Of a stretch of 64,000 nt of DNA, positions 50,481 through 63,140 are shown piece after piece (position 1 is the first letter of the stretch; every line of letters begins with the position of its first letter). The stretch covers positions 5,169,269 to 5,233,268 of the forward strand of contig NC_034009.1 in assembly GCF_000346465.2 (NCBI RefSeq), written 5' to 3'. The position numbers and the translations under genes are program-made. Source of the DNA: Prunus persica. Its lineage: Eukaryota; Streptophyta; Magnoliopsida; Rosales; Rosaceae. Below the pieces are notes generated by a model. That model had not been told where the DNA came from. It saw only the letters and a list, made by a program, of their open reading frames with translations, and made no database searches.

Positions 50481-50905
50481 GCGAGGCTTCTGAGCTCTGA
50501 GCTTATTTGGAGGGAGAAGGCTCCAACTCCAAGCGAGGGTTTAGGAGGCATTAGGGTTTATTTTGTGGCAGTGAAATTAATATTCGGGCCCGAAATTTCG
50601 TAAAATTACGAACACTAACATTTCATTTGTTATTACACGGAGGAGAAGGAGAAAATAATTATTGATATTAAAAAATTATATTTTTCTCAAATTTCGGTAA
50701 TTGTTAGGTGTCGTCACCTTATTGTTCATAAACATGCATACACTTTTATCTCTTTATACTTATCACACCCGATTATAGTCTCCTAAAACCCTAAATTCTA
50801 TTTCTTCGCTCCTTCCATTTTACCTCTCTACCTGCAGCCGCACAACACCTCCTTTGTCTTTTAAACTCTTCTTCTTCTTCCTTTCTTCACACCGGTTTTG
50901 CAGAG
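50481..50905. promoter_or_regulatory. Bidirectional promoter with telo-boxes
   Basis: Only 425 bp separate the start codons of the divergent SRP40-like and L7 genes. A telo-box AAACCCTAA lies at 50786-50794 on plus, towards L7. TTAGGGTTTA at 50551-50560 is the same motif on minus, towards the SRP40-like gene. GGGCCC at about 50588-50593 resembles the core of site II elements. Telo-boxes with site II motifs are typical of plant ribosomal protein genes. Which motif serves which gene is inferred. Confidence 0.7.
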
Positions 50906-52184
<1,279 letters not shown>

Positions 52185-53155
52185 GTTTATGCAAGATATT
52201 GATATTTTTGTTTTCGAGATTGAGGTGTTTACTTTCTTTTGTCTTGTCAATCAACTTTATCAGACTTTTAGTTCCCCTATTTCATTGTTAAATTTAAGTC
52301 GTGGTATCTTTACAAATGGTTTTCCTTGTCAGTCTTATTGATTTTTCTTACCCTGAAATGGTGTGGGATGCAAATTTCAAAGCACTGGATTCTCCGTATT
52401 AGTCATTTGAAACAGTGAAAGCATTTCAATTGATTACTTGCTCTGTTTGCCTACCCTTTTGAATGGTTGATATCGGCATTATACTATGTATGACGTAGCA
52501 GTCTTTATTTTAACAGGAGTGGGAGACTATCTGGTTGTTATTGAGTTGGTATGAAATGCTAAGTTTTAGTCTGACCTAATGCTAATGGTCTTTGAGATTG
52601 TATGTACTTCTGCAGCTGCATGTTTTATATGACAATTATGGTGAAATGCGTCCAAAAACCGCACGCTTCAGCTGCCCAAGCATATTCTTGCAGCCTCTAA
52701 TGAGGGATTGGTATTTAGTAGAACTCTTCTTCTGTCAAATTGTCCAATATTCATGACCCTAACGCATTTTAAGCATACGATGCTTCTTGTGGCTTGATGA
52801 GCTTAAAAAGTCACAAAATGTACTTATCTTGCCTCTTTAATGACTTGGGTTGCATCTTTTGTCATTCTATAGGTGTTATTTATCTAGTTAGTCATCCAAA
52901 GAAAGTGTGTTTTTATATAGGTGTATAATACATCTCCTTTCTTAGGGTTGGCTTTAAAACGTGTAATTCTTTTTTGTTACAATGGAAGGGAATCGAACAC
53001 TTAACCTAGTCTAATCTTAATCGACCCCATCATTTTCACCTCTTACTCTAATCCAATTTCTACGAGACTATTTTATCCCACACCAATAGCTAAAGCTCCA
53101 AGTGTTGAAAATAATTGCATCAATACGACATAATTGGGGGGGGCATGTATTCGAG
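52185..53155 (+). other. L7 3' UTR and downstream flank (duplication source)
   Basis: This carries the L7 3' UTR and about 800 bp of flank. Bases from about 52068 to 53000 are also found, diverged, at 58984-60030. No further gene was recognised. Confidence 0.75.
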
Positions 53156-53159
53156 TTTC

Positions 53160-53350
53160 CCCACTTTAAGAGCATCTTCTTTTGGATGAATCCAAGGTAT
53201 CCCCCGTACATAGGCGAGGACTAATCCCTCGAGCCGGGTTGGACCCCCTTTGGGGGGAAAGCTCTCTCAATGATGGCTGCTCCATTTACAGGCTCGAACT
53301 CGAGAGCTTGTTTAAGGGGAACAAGCTCCTTACCACTTGAACCACCAACC
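53160..53350 (-). mobile_element. tRNA-derived SINE candidate
   Basis: Read on minus, GGTGGTTCAAGTGGTAAGG (about 53328-53346) fits a Pol III A box. CGAGTTCGAGCC (about 53291-53302) fits a B box, at a tRNA-like distance. The sequence downstream does not fold as a full tRNA, so a SINE head is more likely than a tRNA gene. The 3' end and target duplication are not clear. Confidence 0.55.
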
Positions 53351-53808
53351 ATTGGCAATATAGTAGCAAACTAACTCTTCAAATTAAAGTTTGTTGACCT
53401 ATGTGACAATTTGAAAAGGTTTATTGTTACTTTAATAATTTATGCCCCAACATACTCTTCAATTTAATTAATGTCATCTTATGAAAAATAATAAAAATAT
53501 GAAAACATGTGAAGAATGTGTATGTATTTATTACCTGAAAAGAAAAAGTGTATGTTTTTAACATTTTCAAGGTAGGTTTTGTTTTTTCAAAGTAAAATGA
53601 AATGTTTTGAAAACCACTGTCAACTTAGCAGTTCTAAAGAGAGAGAAATAGGTTGCAGCTTTGATGACTGAGTTTGACAATTGTGTTGGAGAGAGTTTTG
53701 ATGATGTGACTCACCTATTTAAGCATTCCAATATTATTAAAGAGGCTGTTGAAGATGCTCCAATATCATTGATATAAAGTAAAAACAAAAATTATATAAT
53801 AAAAAATA
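53351..53808. other. AT-rich intergenic sequence
   Basis: No gene, RNA or repeat was recognised in this stretch. Confidence 0.5.
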
Positions 53809-54092
53809 TCTATATATATAAAGGCAGAGAATGGTGAAACATTCAAAATACCATAAAATGACATTTGTTAATGCAAACATTAAGAATTGAAATTATTAAT
53901 TAAATGAGGATAATATGATAAATTCACACTTTTTCATATTTAAAAAAATTAAAATTAAAAGAAAAATCAGATAATGAATCCTATTTTTATGGAACATAAC
54001 TACCCATTATCTTTTTAATTCTAAAATAAATTTTAAATTTTAAAAAAAAAAAAAACCTCTCGCAAGAGATGAAGCGCGTGTGGAGAGGCTAG
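53809..54092 (+). mobile_element. Non-autonomous Helitron, copy C
   Basis: It starts TCTATATATATAAAGG and ends CCTCTC...GAGAGGCTAG, inserted between A and T. It is 284 bp, the same family as copies A and B but in the opposite orientation. Confidence 0.83.
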
Positions 54093-54394
54093 TTTAAATA
54101 GTAGACATGTTTGCAATCAATGACATATTTACTAATCCGCAATTGGATTAGGATGAATTGAATTGAGGAGAATTATATTTCAGATTCCTATTGAAGTTGT
54201 TTACTAAACTATGGGGTCGTTTGGTACACAGGCTTGGCTTGGACTGGCTTGGACTAAATTTAGTACCATGTTTGTTTCATTTAATTCTAGTCTTAGATGG
54301 GATTGCTAATACCGGGCCCACCAAAAACACCTCCTTAGGAGGGGACTACTAATCCCATGTAGAAAGGGAGGATTAGCTAGTCCTATGTTTACTA

Positions 54395-55204
54395 ATGTAT
54401 GAGATGCATATATTATATTGTAATACTAATAACATATATTACTATTATTATTATTATTACATACACATATACTATAATGTACATATATACATGTATATAC
54501 ACATATACAAGTATATATATACACATATATACATATATAATATATATAAATACATATAGATATATACACATATATTATTTTTATAATATACTCATATACA
54601 CATATATATTAATATTATAATAATAGCATACATGTATACATGTATATATGTAATATATATTATATTATATATTAATGTACATATATACACGTATGTACAT
54701 GTATATATATAAACACATATATATATATACATATATAATATATAAATACATATAGATATATACACGTATATTATTATTATAATATACCCATATACACATG
54801 CATATTAATATTATAATAATAGCATACATGTATATATGTAATATATATATTATTATAATACATATATATAAGTATATATACATATATGTGTATATATTAT
54901 ACCCATGTATGTATTATAATATACATATACACACGTATATAGACATATACATTATATATTTATACTATATGTATATATATTATAATATACATATGTACAC
55001 GTATATACATGTATATTATTATTATAACATACCCATATATATTATCTATTATAATATACATATGTATATGTATATGTATTATACCCATGTATATATTATA
55101 ATATATAGATACACCTATATACACATATATTATATACATGTATATACGTGTATATATATATGTATATTATAATATATAATATATATACATATATTAGATA
55201 TACA
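54395..55204. repeat. TA-rich satellite-like tract, part 1
   Basis: About 800 bp made almost wholly of TATATACA/TACATATA-type motifs, with two longer units repeated (ATAGCATACATGTAT and AATATACCCATATAC). Open frames here are low-complexity artefacts. Confidence 0.9.
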
Positions 55205-55606
55205 CAGTCCCCTTCTATTGAGGGATCCCTCAAATAATTTTATTTGAGGGACGCCCTTTAGGGTACCCTACAATTTTTTTCTCAATGATCCAAACTATCT
55301 ATTTTTTAGGTCTTTATTCATAGATCATCCTTACAAAAAATTAGACAAATTGGAAACTGTTTCGACATCCAATTGTGTCTTACAAAATCAATGAACACAG
55401 TGTTTTAAGAAAATGCTAAAATTTCAATAACTTAATTGAGTGGTCAAATGATATCGGATTCAAGTGATTTTTTTGTAGAGATGATCTTTGAATGAGTATC
55501 TACAAAATAGACGGTTTGGATTAGTGAAATACAATCCGGAGTGGGGCCTACAAGGAGTGTCCCTCAAATAAGATTATTTGAGGGATCCCTCAATGGAAGC
55601 TCTCTG
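55205..55606. mobile_element. Mutator-like MITE copy 2
   Basis: A 402-bp element begins CAGTCCCCTTCTATTGAGGG and ends CCCTCAATGGAAGCTCTCTG, forming inverted repeats with GAGGGATCCCTCAAATAA just inside both. TAGATATACA flanks both ends exactly (55195-55204 and 55607-55616), a 10-bp duplication. The related copy 1 lies in ACA intron 7. Confidence 0.85.
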
Positions 55607-55975
55607 TAGATATACATATGTATTTTATAATATATATATATATATATATAATATATATGTATATATACATACATATATAATATACATATATACACATATA
55701 TACATGTATATTATTATTATTATTATTATAACATACCCATATATATATATATATATTATATATTATAATATACATACATATATATAAATATATGTATATG
55801 TATTATACCCATGTATATTATAATATACATATATACACCTATATACACTTATATATATTTATGTACGTTTATATTATTTAAAATATATAATATTATTATA
55901 ATATACTTATATACATGTATATACATATATATTATATATATTATAAAATACATATATATAGATATTTTTGAAAAA
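55607..55975. repeat. TA-rich satellite-like tract, part 2
   Basis: This continues the TA-rich tract interrupted by the MITE, with the same TACATATA and ACCCATATA motifs. Confidence 0.9.
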
Positions 55976-56559
55976 ATAAAAAAATTATAGTTCTAGTCCA
56001 AGCATACACCAAACGCAGGATAAGTGTTATCCAACTTAGACCAAGCCAAGCCAAGCCAAGCCAAGCCAGTCCCTAAGCATAGTCCATGCCAAGACAGTCC
56101 TGTGTACCAAACGAGCCCTATATGGATTGAGGAGAATTAGATTCTGGATTCCTATTGAAGTTGTTTACTAAATTATATGAAATTGGGGTAGGAGTGGTAC
56201 TAATTACTAAAATGTCCTCGTTGTTGGGTTAAAATAGATGGCAAATTTGAAAATTTAAAATTATGTAAGGATATAATGGGTATAAAAATAAAAAATAAAA
56301 AGAATTCATAATTGGTTAGTTCTCCAGGAATTAGAATAACTCATTCACAATCAGGAATTCAATTCCTCATTCTGTGTGGGCCCCACTTATTTTTTAATTC
56401 CTTGATGTGAAGTACATGTAGGAATCCTCTATAAGTGAAATGCAATTCCTGATTAGTAAACACACTATAAACTCCCACCTCCCAAACTTTAAAGCATTTT
56501 GGATATTTTCTTTTTCAAAAAAGTTATAAAATTCAATTAAGGGATCATCATTTGACCCA

Positions 56560-58063
<1,504 letters not shown>

Positions 58064-58414
58064 ATTGAGGTGATGGAGCATAAAGGAGAGCGCTTGTGTA
58101 TGGTTCAAGATATGTTAAGTTTTGAATTAGTTCATTGTAGTTTTGGGGCTTCCTAGATGAAGGATTATCCATGTTGCCAATGTGGAGTAAAATAATCTTG
58201 TAGATGTTTCTTGTGATTTCTTTCTTTGTAACTCTTGCTTTATTTGAACTTGCGCTGTACTTGGGGTTCTGTTTTATAGATCAAAGTTTTTATTTGTTAA
58301 ATTTCCATTGGTTTTTTTTAACTTTATACAAGGAAGCTGCGATTTTTGCATTGATACGGGGATAGGTCTAGGGCCCTGCCTATCCCTATTGGGTTCCAAT
58401 TTCTGTTTTTGCAG

Positions 58415-58490
58415 CAACAATATCCTGTACCCAACAGAGGACAAGGACCAGAAGATCCTCCTCTATGCTTGCCGCAACTGCGATCACCAG
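58415..58490 (+). pseudogene. Orphan exon of RNA polymerase II subunit RPB9
   Basis: Bases 58415-58490 encode [25 protein letters not shown], the second-exon sequence of plant RPB9, and are still bounded by TTTTTGCAG before and GTAGCT after. The first exon (start and first zinc-ribbon cysteines) and the rest of the protein are not found nearby. It is therefore an isolated duplicated exon, not a working gene. Confidence 0.85.
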
Positions 58491-58983
58491 GTAGCTCATT
58501 CTTCTTATGCCCCCTTGGATTTTAATTTTGATTTTTAAAACAATATTCTGAGTTGTATGTTTTCAAAAGTCTCCAATTTCAGTGCCAAACCCACGTGCCT
58601 CTTATGTAATATGGACTCCCAGTTAACCTTTTGTTCTTCTACTACTCAATACTTACTGCTACACTTGCCCTAATGCATCATAATCTCATTTATGCAAATA
58701 GTATGAAGCTCTTTTCAGAACTGTGTCCCATTCTGATAACCACCTTTTTTATTGGAGAGTTCCCATTAGCTCTTACTTCTTTCTTTATGGGCATGCAAAA
58801 AATTTGTACATGGCAGAAGAATCTGATTATTCAGAACTTCTTCTCTTATGGGGTTAATTTCTAGAGTCTAGCTTGAGTCTTCGGGTTGCTCTGTGCTCTA
58901 ATCACTTTGCTGTACTGTAGGGTTTTATAATTTCTGATTAAAGGTCCCTCCGTAGTTCCTCCTTTGTTTTATGTAGTTATTTA

Positions 58984-60030
58984 CTTAAGCTCAAGGCACC
59001 CCTGGGTGTAAAGAAGAAGAGAAACCACTATGTCGAATGTGGTGATGCTGGAAACCGTGAAGATTATTACATCAAAGAGCATCAGGAGGATGAATTAGGT
59101 TTATGCAAGATATTGATATTTTTGTTTTTGAAATTGAGGTGTTTACTTTCTTTTATTTTGGCAATCAACTTTATCAGACTTGTAGTTCCCCTGTTTCATT
59201 GTTAAATTTAAGGGGTCGTATCTTTACAAACATGATTTTGCTTTATTTTTCTTACCCGGAAATGTTGTGGAATGCGATTTTCAAAGCACTGGATTCTCAA
59301 TACTAGTCATTTGAAACAGTTAAAGCATTTCAATACTAGTCATTTGCCTGCCTTTTGGAATGGTGATTTTGGTATTATGCGAAGTATATATGTATGACAT
59401 TGGAGTATGCATTTGGTATTCCCATGGGTGCCTTTCGGAATTAAAAAAAATCGTACCTTGGCCCAATGCTGAGGTTAGATTTACCATTCGCCATGTTTTG
59501 TTGAGATTGTATAATACTTGTGCAGCTGTATGTCGTATGTTGTTGACAGTAACTGTGGTGAGGGAGCTCTATGTGGTACTTGGCTTTGTGTAGTGTTGTG
59601 TGTTTTTAGGATCTATTGTGTCTTAACCTTTATATTCCATCGCTCTGTGTCGTCTGCCTTCACAACCACGGGCCTATATAAAAACTATTCTTTTCTTGGC
59701 GTAGCAGCTGTTGCTAAGGACATCAATGAAACTCTAACCACAGAAATGGCAGGGTTTTCAAGTAAGAATTATAAGAAGCATAAACTTTAGCTTAGCAAGG
59801 CCATCAGAAAGCAAGTTGCTTTCCCTGTAAATTAATGTTCTCTCAAAACCACACCCTTAAGCCATTCCAACATAAGTTCAAATCAAGGATTTCAATGCTT
59901 TTATAAGTTGAAATCAATTTAAAGGGTGAACCCTTGTAGCTTGTTAAATGTCACAAAATTTTACTTATCTTGTAGCTTTAGCTTTCTAGTTTGTTAAAAT
60001 GAAAGAGAACCGAACATTTTTCTACAAAGC
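58984..60030 (+). pseudogene. Duplicated 3' end of RPL7 plus flank
   Basis: From 58984 the sequence copies L7 from FKLKAPLGG onward (the last 40 codons of exon 6), then its 3' UTR and about 800 bp of flank with growing divergence. Coding changes include loss of GGL residues after APLG and indels around [10 protein letters not shown], so the fragment is broken. It has no promoter or upstream exons of its own. Confidence 0.88.
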
Positions 60031-60159
60031 GATATTATAAATTATTCTAATGTACAAATAAGGAGATTGAACTCGGATGTAAAAAAGCGAATACACAATC
60101 TTAGTAACTAGCCTAATCCACGTTTACAAAGAAAACCAACATTATATATAAAAGTGCCT

Positions 60160-60384
60160 ATCCCATACGTGTCGCCTCCTTGCACTTTGCCCTACAGAGG
60201 AGACACGTTGTGTTAACACCTATACCTGCACTGGATTTATCTCAAGCCCACAGGCCACGTGTACACTCTTCTTCTTTTCTGTTCTTTTCTTTTATAAAAA
60301 GCCTCATGGATTGAAAACAATGTACACATCCAACCCAATAGACATATACAATAAACCCTAATATTTTATACAAAGACGGAGGCA
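60160..60384 (+). promoter_or_regulatory. ABRE-containing promoter with TATA box
   Basis: ACGTGTC at 60167-60173, GACACGT (its complement) at 60202-60208 and CACGTG at 60256-60261 are ABRE/G-box cores. TTTATAAAAA at 60291-60300 is a good TATA box, about 85-95 bp before the ATG. Clustered ABREs commonly give response to abscisic acid, drought or seed maturation; that response is inferred here. Confidence 0.7.
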
Positions 60385-60651
60385 ATGGAGGCTCACAAAG
60401 AGAGAAGAGAGCAGATGATGGAGGAAGAGTCAAAGAGAAAAGAAGGAGGAAAGAAGAATGGTGCTGCTGGGTCTGCAGAAAGCTTGTGCAAGAAGAAAAC
60501 CAATGATGGATTTGACCCAGCGGCCAAAGCAATCATTGAAGAATGCATAATCAGCCATGAGGGTGAAGAGGGTGGTGGAAGAGCTAAAAACCCCGATGAT
60601 GTTCTTGCCTTTTCCAGATCTGTTAACAAAATTGACTCTTCACTTGAGTGA
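60385..60651 (+). CDS. Small hydrophilic protein of unknown function
   Basis: An 88-codon intronless frame starts at the first ATG after the TATA box. The product is highly charged (MEAHKERREQMMEEESKRK...), with Gly/Lys-rich and Glu-rich stretches, one conserved-looking core (GFDPAAKAIIEECIISH) and no signal peptide or membrane segment. I do not recognise the family. The promoter context and composition would suit a small LEA-like or stress-induced protein, but this is a guess. The codon pattern and promoter make it likelier real than the other short frames nearby. Confidence 0.6.
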   Translation: MEAHKERREQMMEEESKRKEGGKKNGAAGSAESLCKKKTNDGFDPAAKAIIEECIISHEGEEGGGRAKNPDDVLAFSRSVNKIDSSLE

Positions 60652-62920
60652 CTGAGTGAGTGTGACAAGTTTTGTGTTAGTGCGTGACGTTTTGCAAGAT
60701 TCAACATCATCGCATGCATATTATTACGTGTACGTGTAATTTTTTTTTTTGACACTGAGGAATTAAATACTTCATGTTTCAAGTTTACAGGAAGGATTTG
60801 TAATTTAAATGGTTAATAGCAGTTATTTTTGTATTTGAGTTATTGTACTAATATCGTTGCTATAAAAGTAAACAAATTAAATAGAAAAACCCTCCATATT
60901 TAAATAGTGGACATGTTTTATGGGTTTTGCAATCCAACAACTCCAATGCTAAAATATTTTTTTTTCAAACTCAAATACAGATGCTAAAAATAACTTCTTC
61001 GCAACTCAAATACGGTTGGAGTCATCATATAATTATAAGCGAAATTGAAAGAAGGAGAAATTCGAAATATGTAGAATAGAGAAAATTAAAACATACACGT
61101 GAGTATTCTATTATTTTAATAAAAGCGAGACTAGAAGAAGGAGAAAATCGAAACATATAAAAATCGGAACACCTTAATACAAATGAGACGAAACTGGAGA
61201 AGGAGAAAATCAAACATAGAACCTAGGTGAATTCAAATCCTGATGTTTTTTTAATTAATAAATTTAAATGGAGGTATGAAATAAACATAAGTTTGACTGC
61301 AAAGACAACATTATCATTGGTTGTCCAGAAAAAAAAAAAAGTAGTAATCACTTATTGAAGTAGCGAAGGTACCAGACCCCGTGCCAGACCCCATACGTGT
61401 CTTGTCCTGAAAACATGGTGAAATTATTTTATGTATATTCCCTCGACTTTCTCCGATAGGAACAAAAATGCATGGCTGGTTTGAAAAGACATAACAAATG
61501 AATAACGTTTGTTACAAATGAAATGGAATGCATCAATCAAAGACAAAGAGGTACAAATTGGATCCAAATAGAACAATTTCCTCTGAGTCATCAAATACCA
61601 AGTAATGTATATCTAGAAAATATATAAAAAGGAAGTTTTCCATCACATAATTGAGAGGATAAGATCAAAAATTCTTGGCCATACCAAATGGTACTTTATA
61701 TATCCCACAGATGAATCCTTGGACAGACAGACTGTTATGGGACAAGATCACTTGATGGCTATTCTTCCTCTTTGTTTGATGAAGAAAACCCCCCACAATC
61801 CCAGGAGAGCATGAGGTATCAGATCTTCAAGTAAATCCCAGACACGTGGATCAAACCCACAAAACTACACATAAATCATTGGTTTGGCCTTGGACTAATT
61901 ACCCAAATACTAGCTAGTTACGTTCTTCTTTGTACCTTCGCCTTCCACCTTCTTCCTTCCACGTCTCATCTTGTAACGTGGTTTTGCTAGCTGATTGGAT
62001 CCGTCTTCTTTTCATGTCGCCACCATTTTGCAATAATCAATCAAATTACGAATCGTTTAGGCATCTAACTGTTATCAAATAAATAGACAAACCTAGTGTT
62101 AGTATTACACGCATTAAAATTATCACAATGTTAATTGTTAAATTTCAGGGACGGGTCTAGCTACACCGATATTGTCTCCAATTTAACCACCTACAAAGTC
62201 CAGTAGGTGTGGGGTTTTATCATAAAATGTCTCGGTGTTAGTAAGAGTGGAACCATTTATTATATGAGACTTTCTATTTTGTTAAGTTTCCGACGTGGGA
62301 TTGTGTATTCTTCAACATTAATCAAATAACTAAAAGATCTTCAGCTTGGTTGATTTTTTTTCCCATGAATGATTGAAGGACCTTGAAAATGAACAATCCT
62401 ACTCATCATATGATATTGCAGGTTGGGAAGGAAAATGAAGAAGGTAGATGGGATTAAAGAGAAAGGTGCCCTCCTTATTACTAAATCATATGGAAAATAA
62501 ATTTAATGCAAAATCCTTCTCCTTAAAAAAAGAACTATACGTACTCGTAATTTTTGTGTTGATAATAGAACTATGTATATGGTCAAAACGACATCGATCG
62601 TCATTAGTTGTAGGATCAAGCATTTAGGGTTCAGGGTTTCTATCGACCTATCTTTGTGAATTCGTTGTAAATTACTCAAAATGGAAACCAAGTGAAACTA
62701 ACGGAATAAAGGTATAGATATGAGAATTTATCCTCCTTGTGGACCACTAAAAAACTAACTACTTATAATGAACACTTACTTACGACAGGCCAAAAAGGCT
62801 TCTCACCCTTTACCCCAATTCATGATTTGTACTTTGATCCGTTATTCAATTCCACCAAAAGTTGCTGCTCACTTCCTTCATTAGCTTCCTTTTGAAGGCA
62901 ACTTTTCTCTTCGGTTTTAG
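60652..62920. other. Intergenic sequence; degenerate GAAGGAGAAA repeat at 61035-61215
   Basis: No gene was recognised. At about 61037-61215 an imperfect unit with AGAAGGAGAAA-TCGAAACAT occurs three times. A piece near 62279-62310 resembles 23029-23060. Confidence 0.5.
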
Positions 62921-62924
62921 AAGC

Positions 62925-63140
62925 TAAAGCAACTGGTATGTAAGCATGACCTTAGACAAGGCAAATGTTTTGGTTATAACAATATTATTGTTGAAGGTGA
63001 TTCTCAAGTTCTAATGATAAAAAGATCCATGGTGGAGAATTTTCTCTCGAGTTCGTCATGTTTATCGTGACACAAATTTTGTAGCAGATGAGTTAGCGAA
63101 GGTATCATTGACCAAAATGTGTATTTGGATGTCTAATTGG
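62925..63140 (+). pseudogene. Decayed RNase H-like fragment (retroelement type)
   Basis: Broken frames on plus read EAKAT, then IIVEGDSQVLMIK, then VRHVYRDTNFVADELAKVS. This order matches the RNase H-like domain found in plant non-LTR retrotransposons and related domesticated genes. Stops and frame changes separate the blocks, so it is not functional. Confidence 0.7.

Larger units (their letters stand above)
54213..56118. mobile_element. Harbinger-like element filled with TA-rich sequence
   Basis: The ends are near-identical inverted repeats, GGGGTCGTTTGGTACACAGG and, in reverse, GGGCTCGTTTGGTACACAGG, with GGCTTGG motifs following on both sides. TAT flanks both ends, fitting a 3-bp duplication. 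The interior is mostly TA-rich satellite-like sequence plus a nested MITE. No transposase was seen. Confidence 0.72.
54128..56461. mobile_element. Outer MITE split by a nested insertion
   Basis: The left end TTTACTAATCCGCAATTG and the right end, read in reverse, TTTACTAATCAGGAATTG form an inverted repeat. The element is interrupted at 54213-56118. The flanks of that insertion share GATTCCTATTGAAGTTGTTT directly repeated (about 54183 and 56143), which is longer than a normal target duplication. Confidence 0.55.

Noticed and set aside
53289..53350. A tRNA gene from A- and B-box-like motifs
   Set aside because: No acceptor-stem pairing or anticodon arm could be formed; SINE head preferred.
54399..55172. 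Open frames rich in Tyr and Ile on both strands
   Set aside because: They arise from TA/TACATA satellite-like DNA and have no coding features.
58308..58538. 76-codon frame as a new small gene
   Set aside because: Only the middle part (58415-58490) has meaning, as an RPB9 exon bounded by splice sites; the rest is intron read-through.
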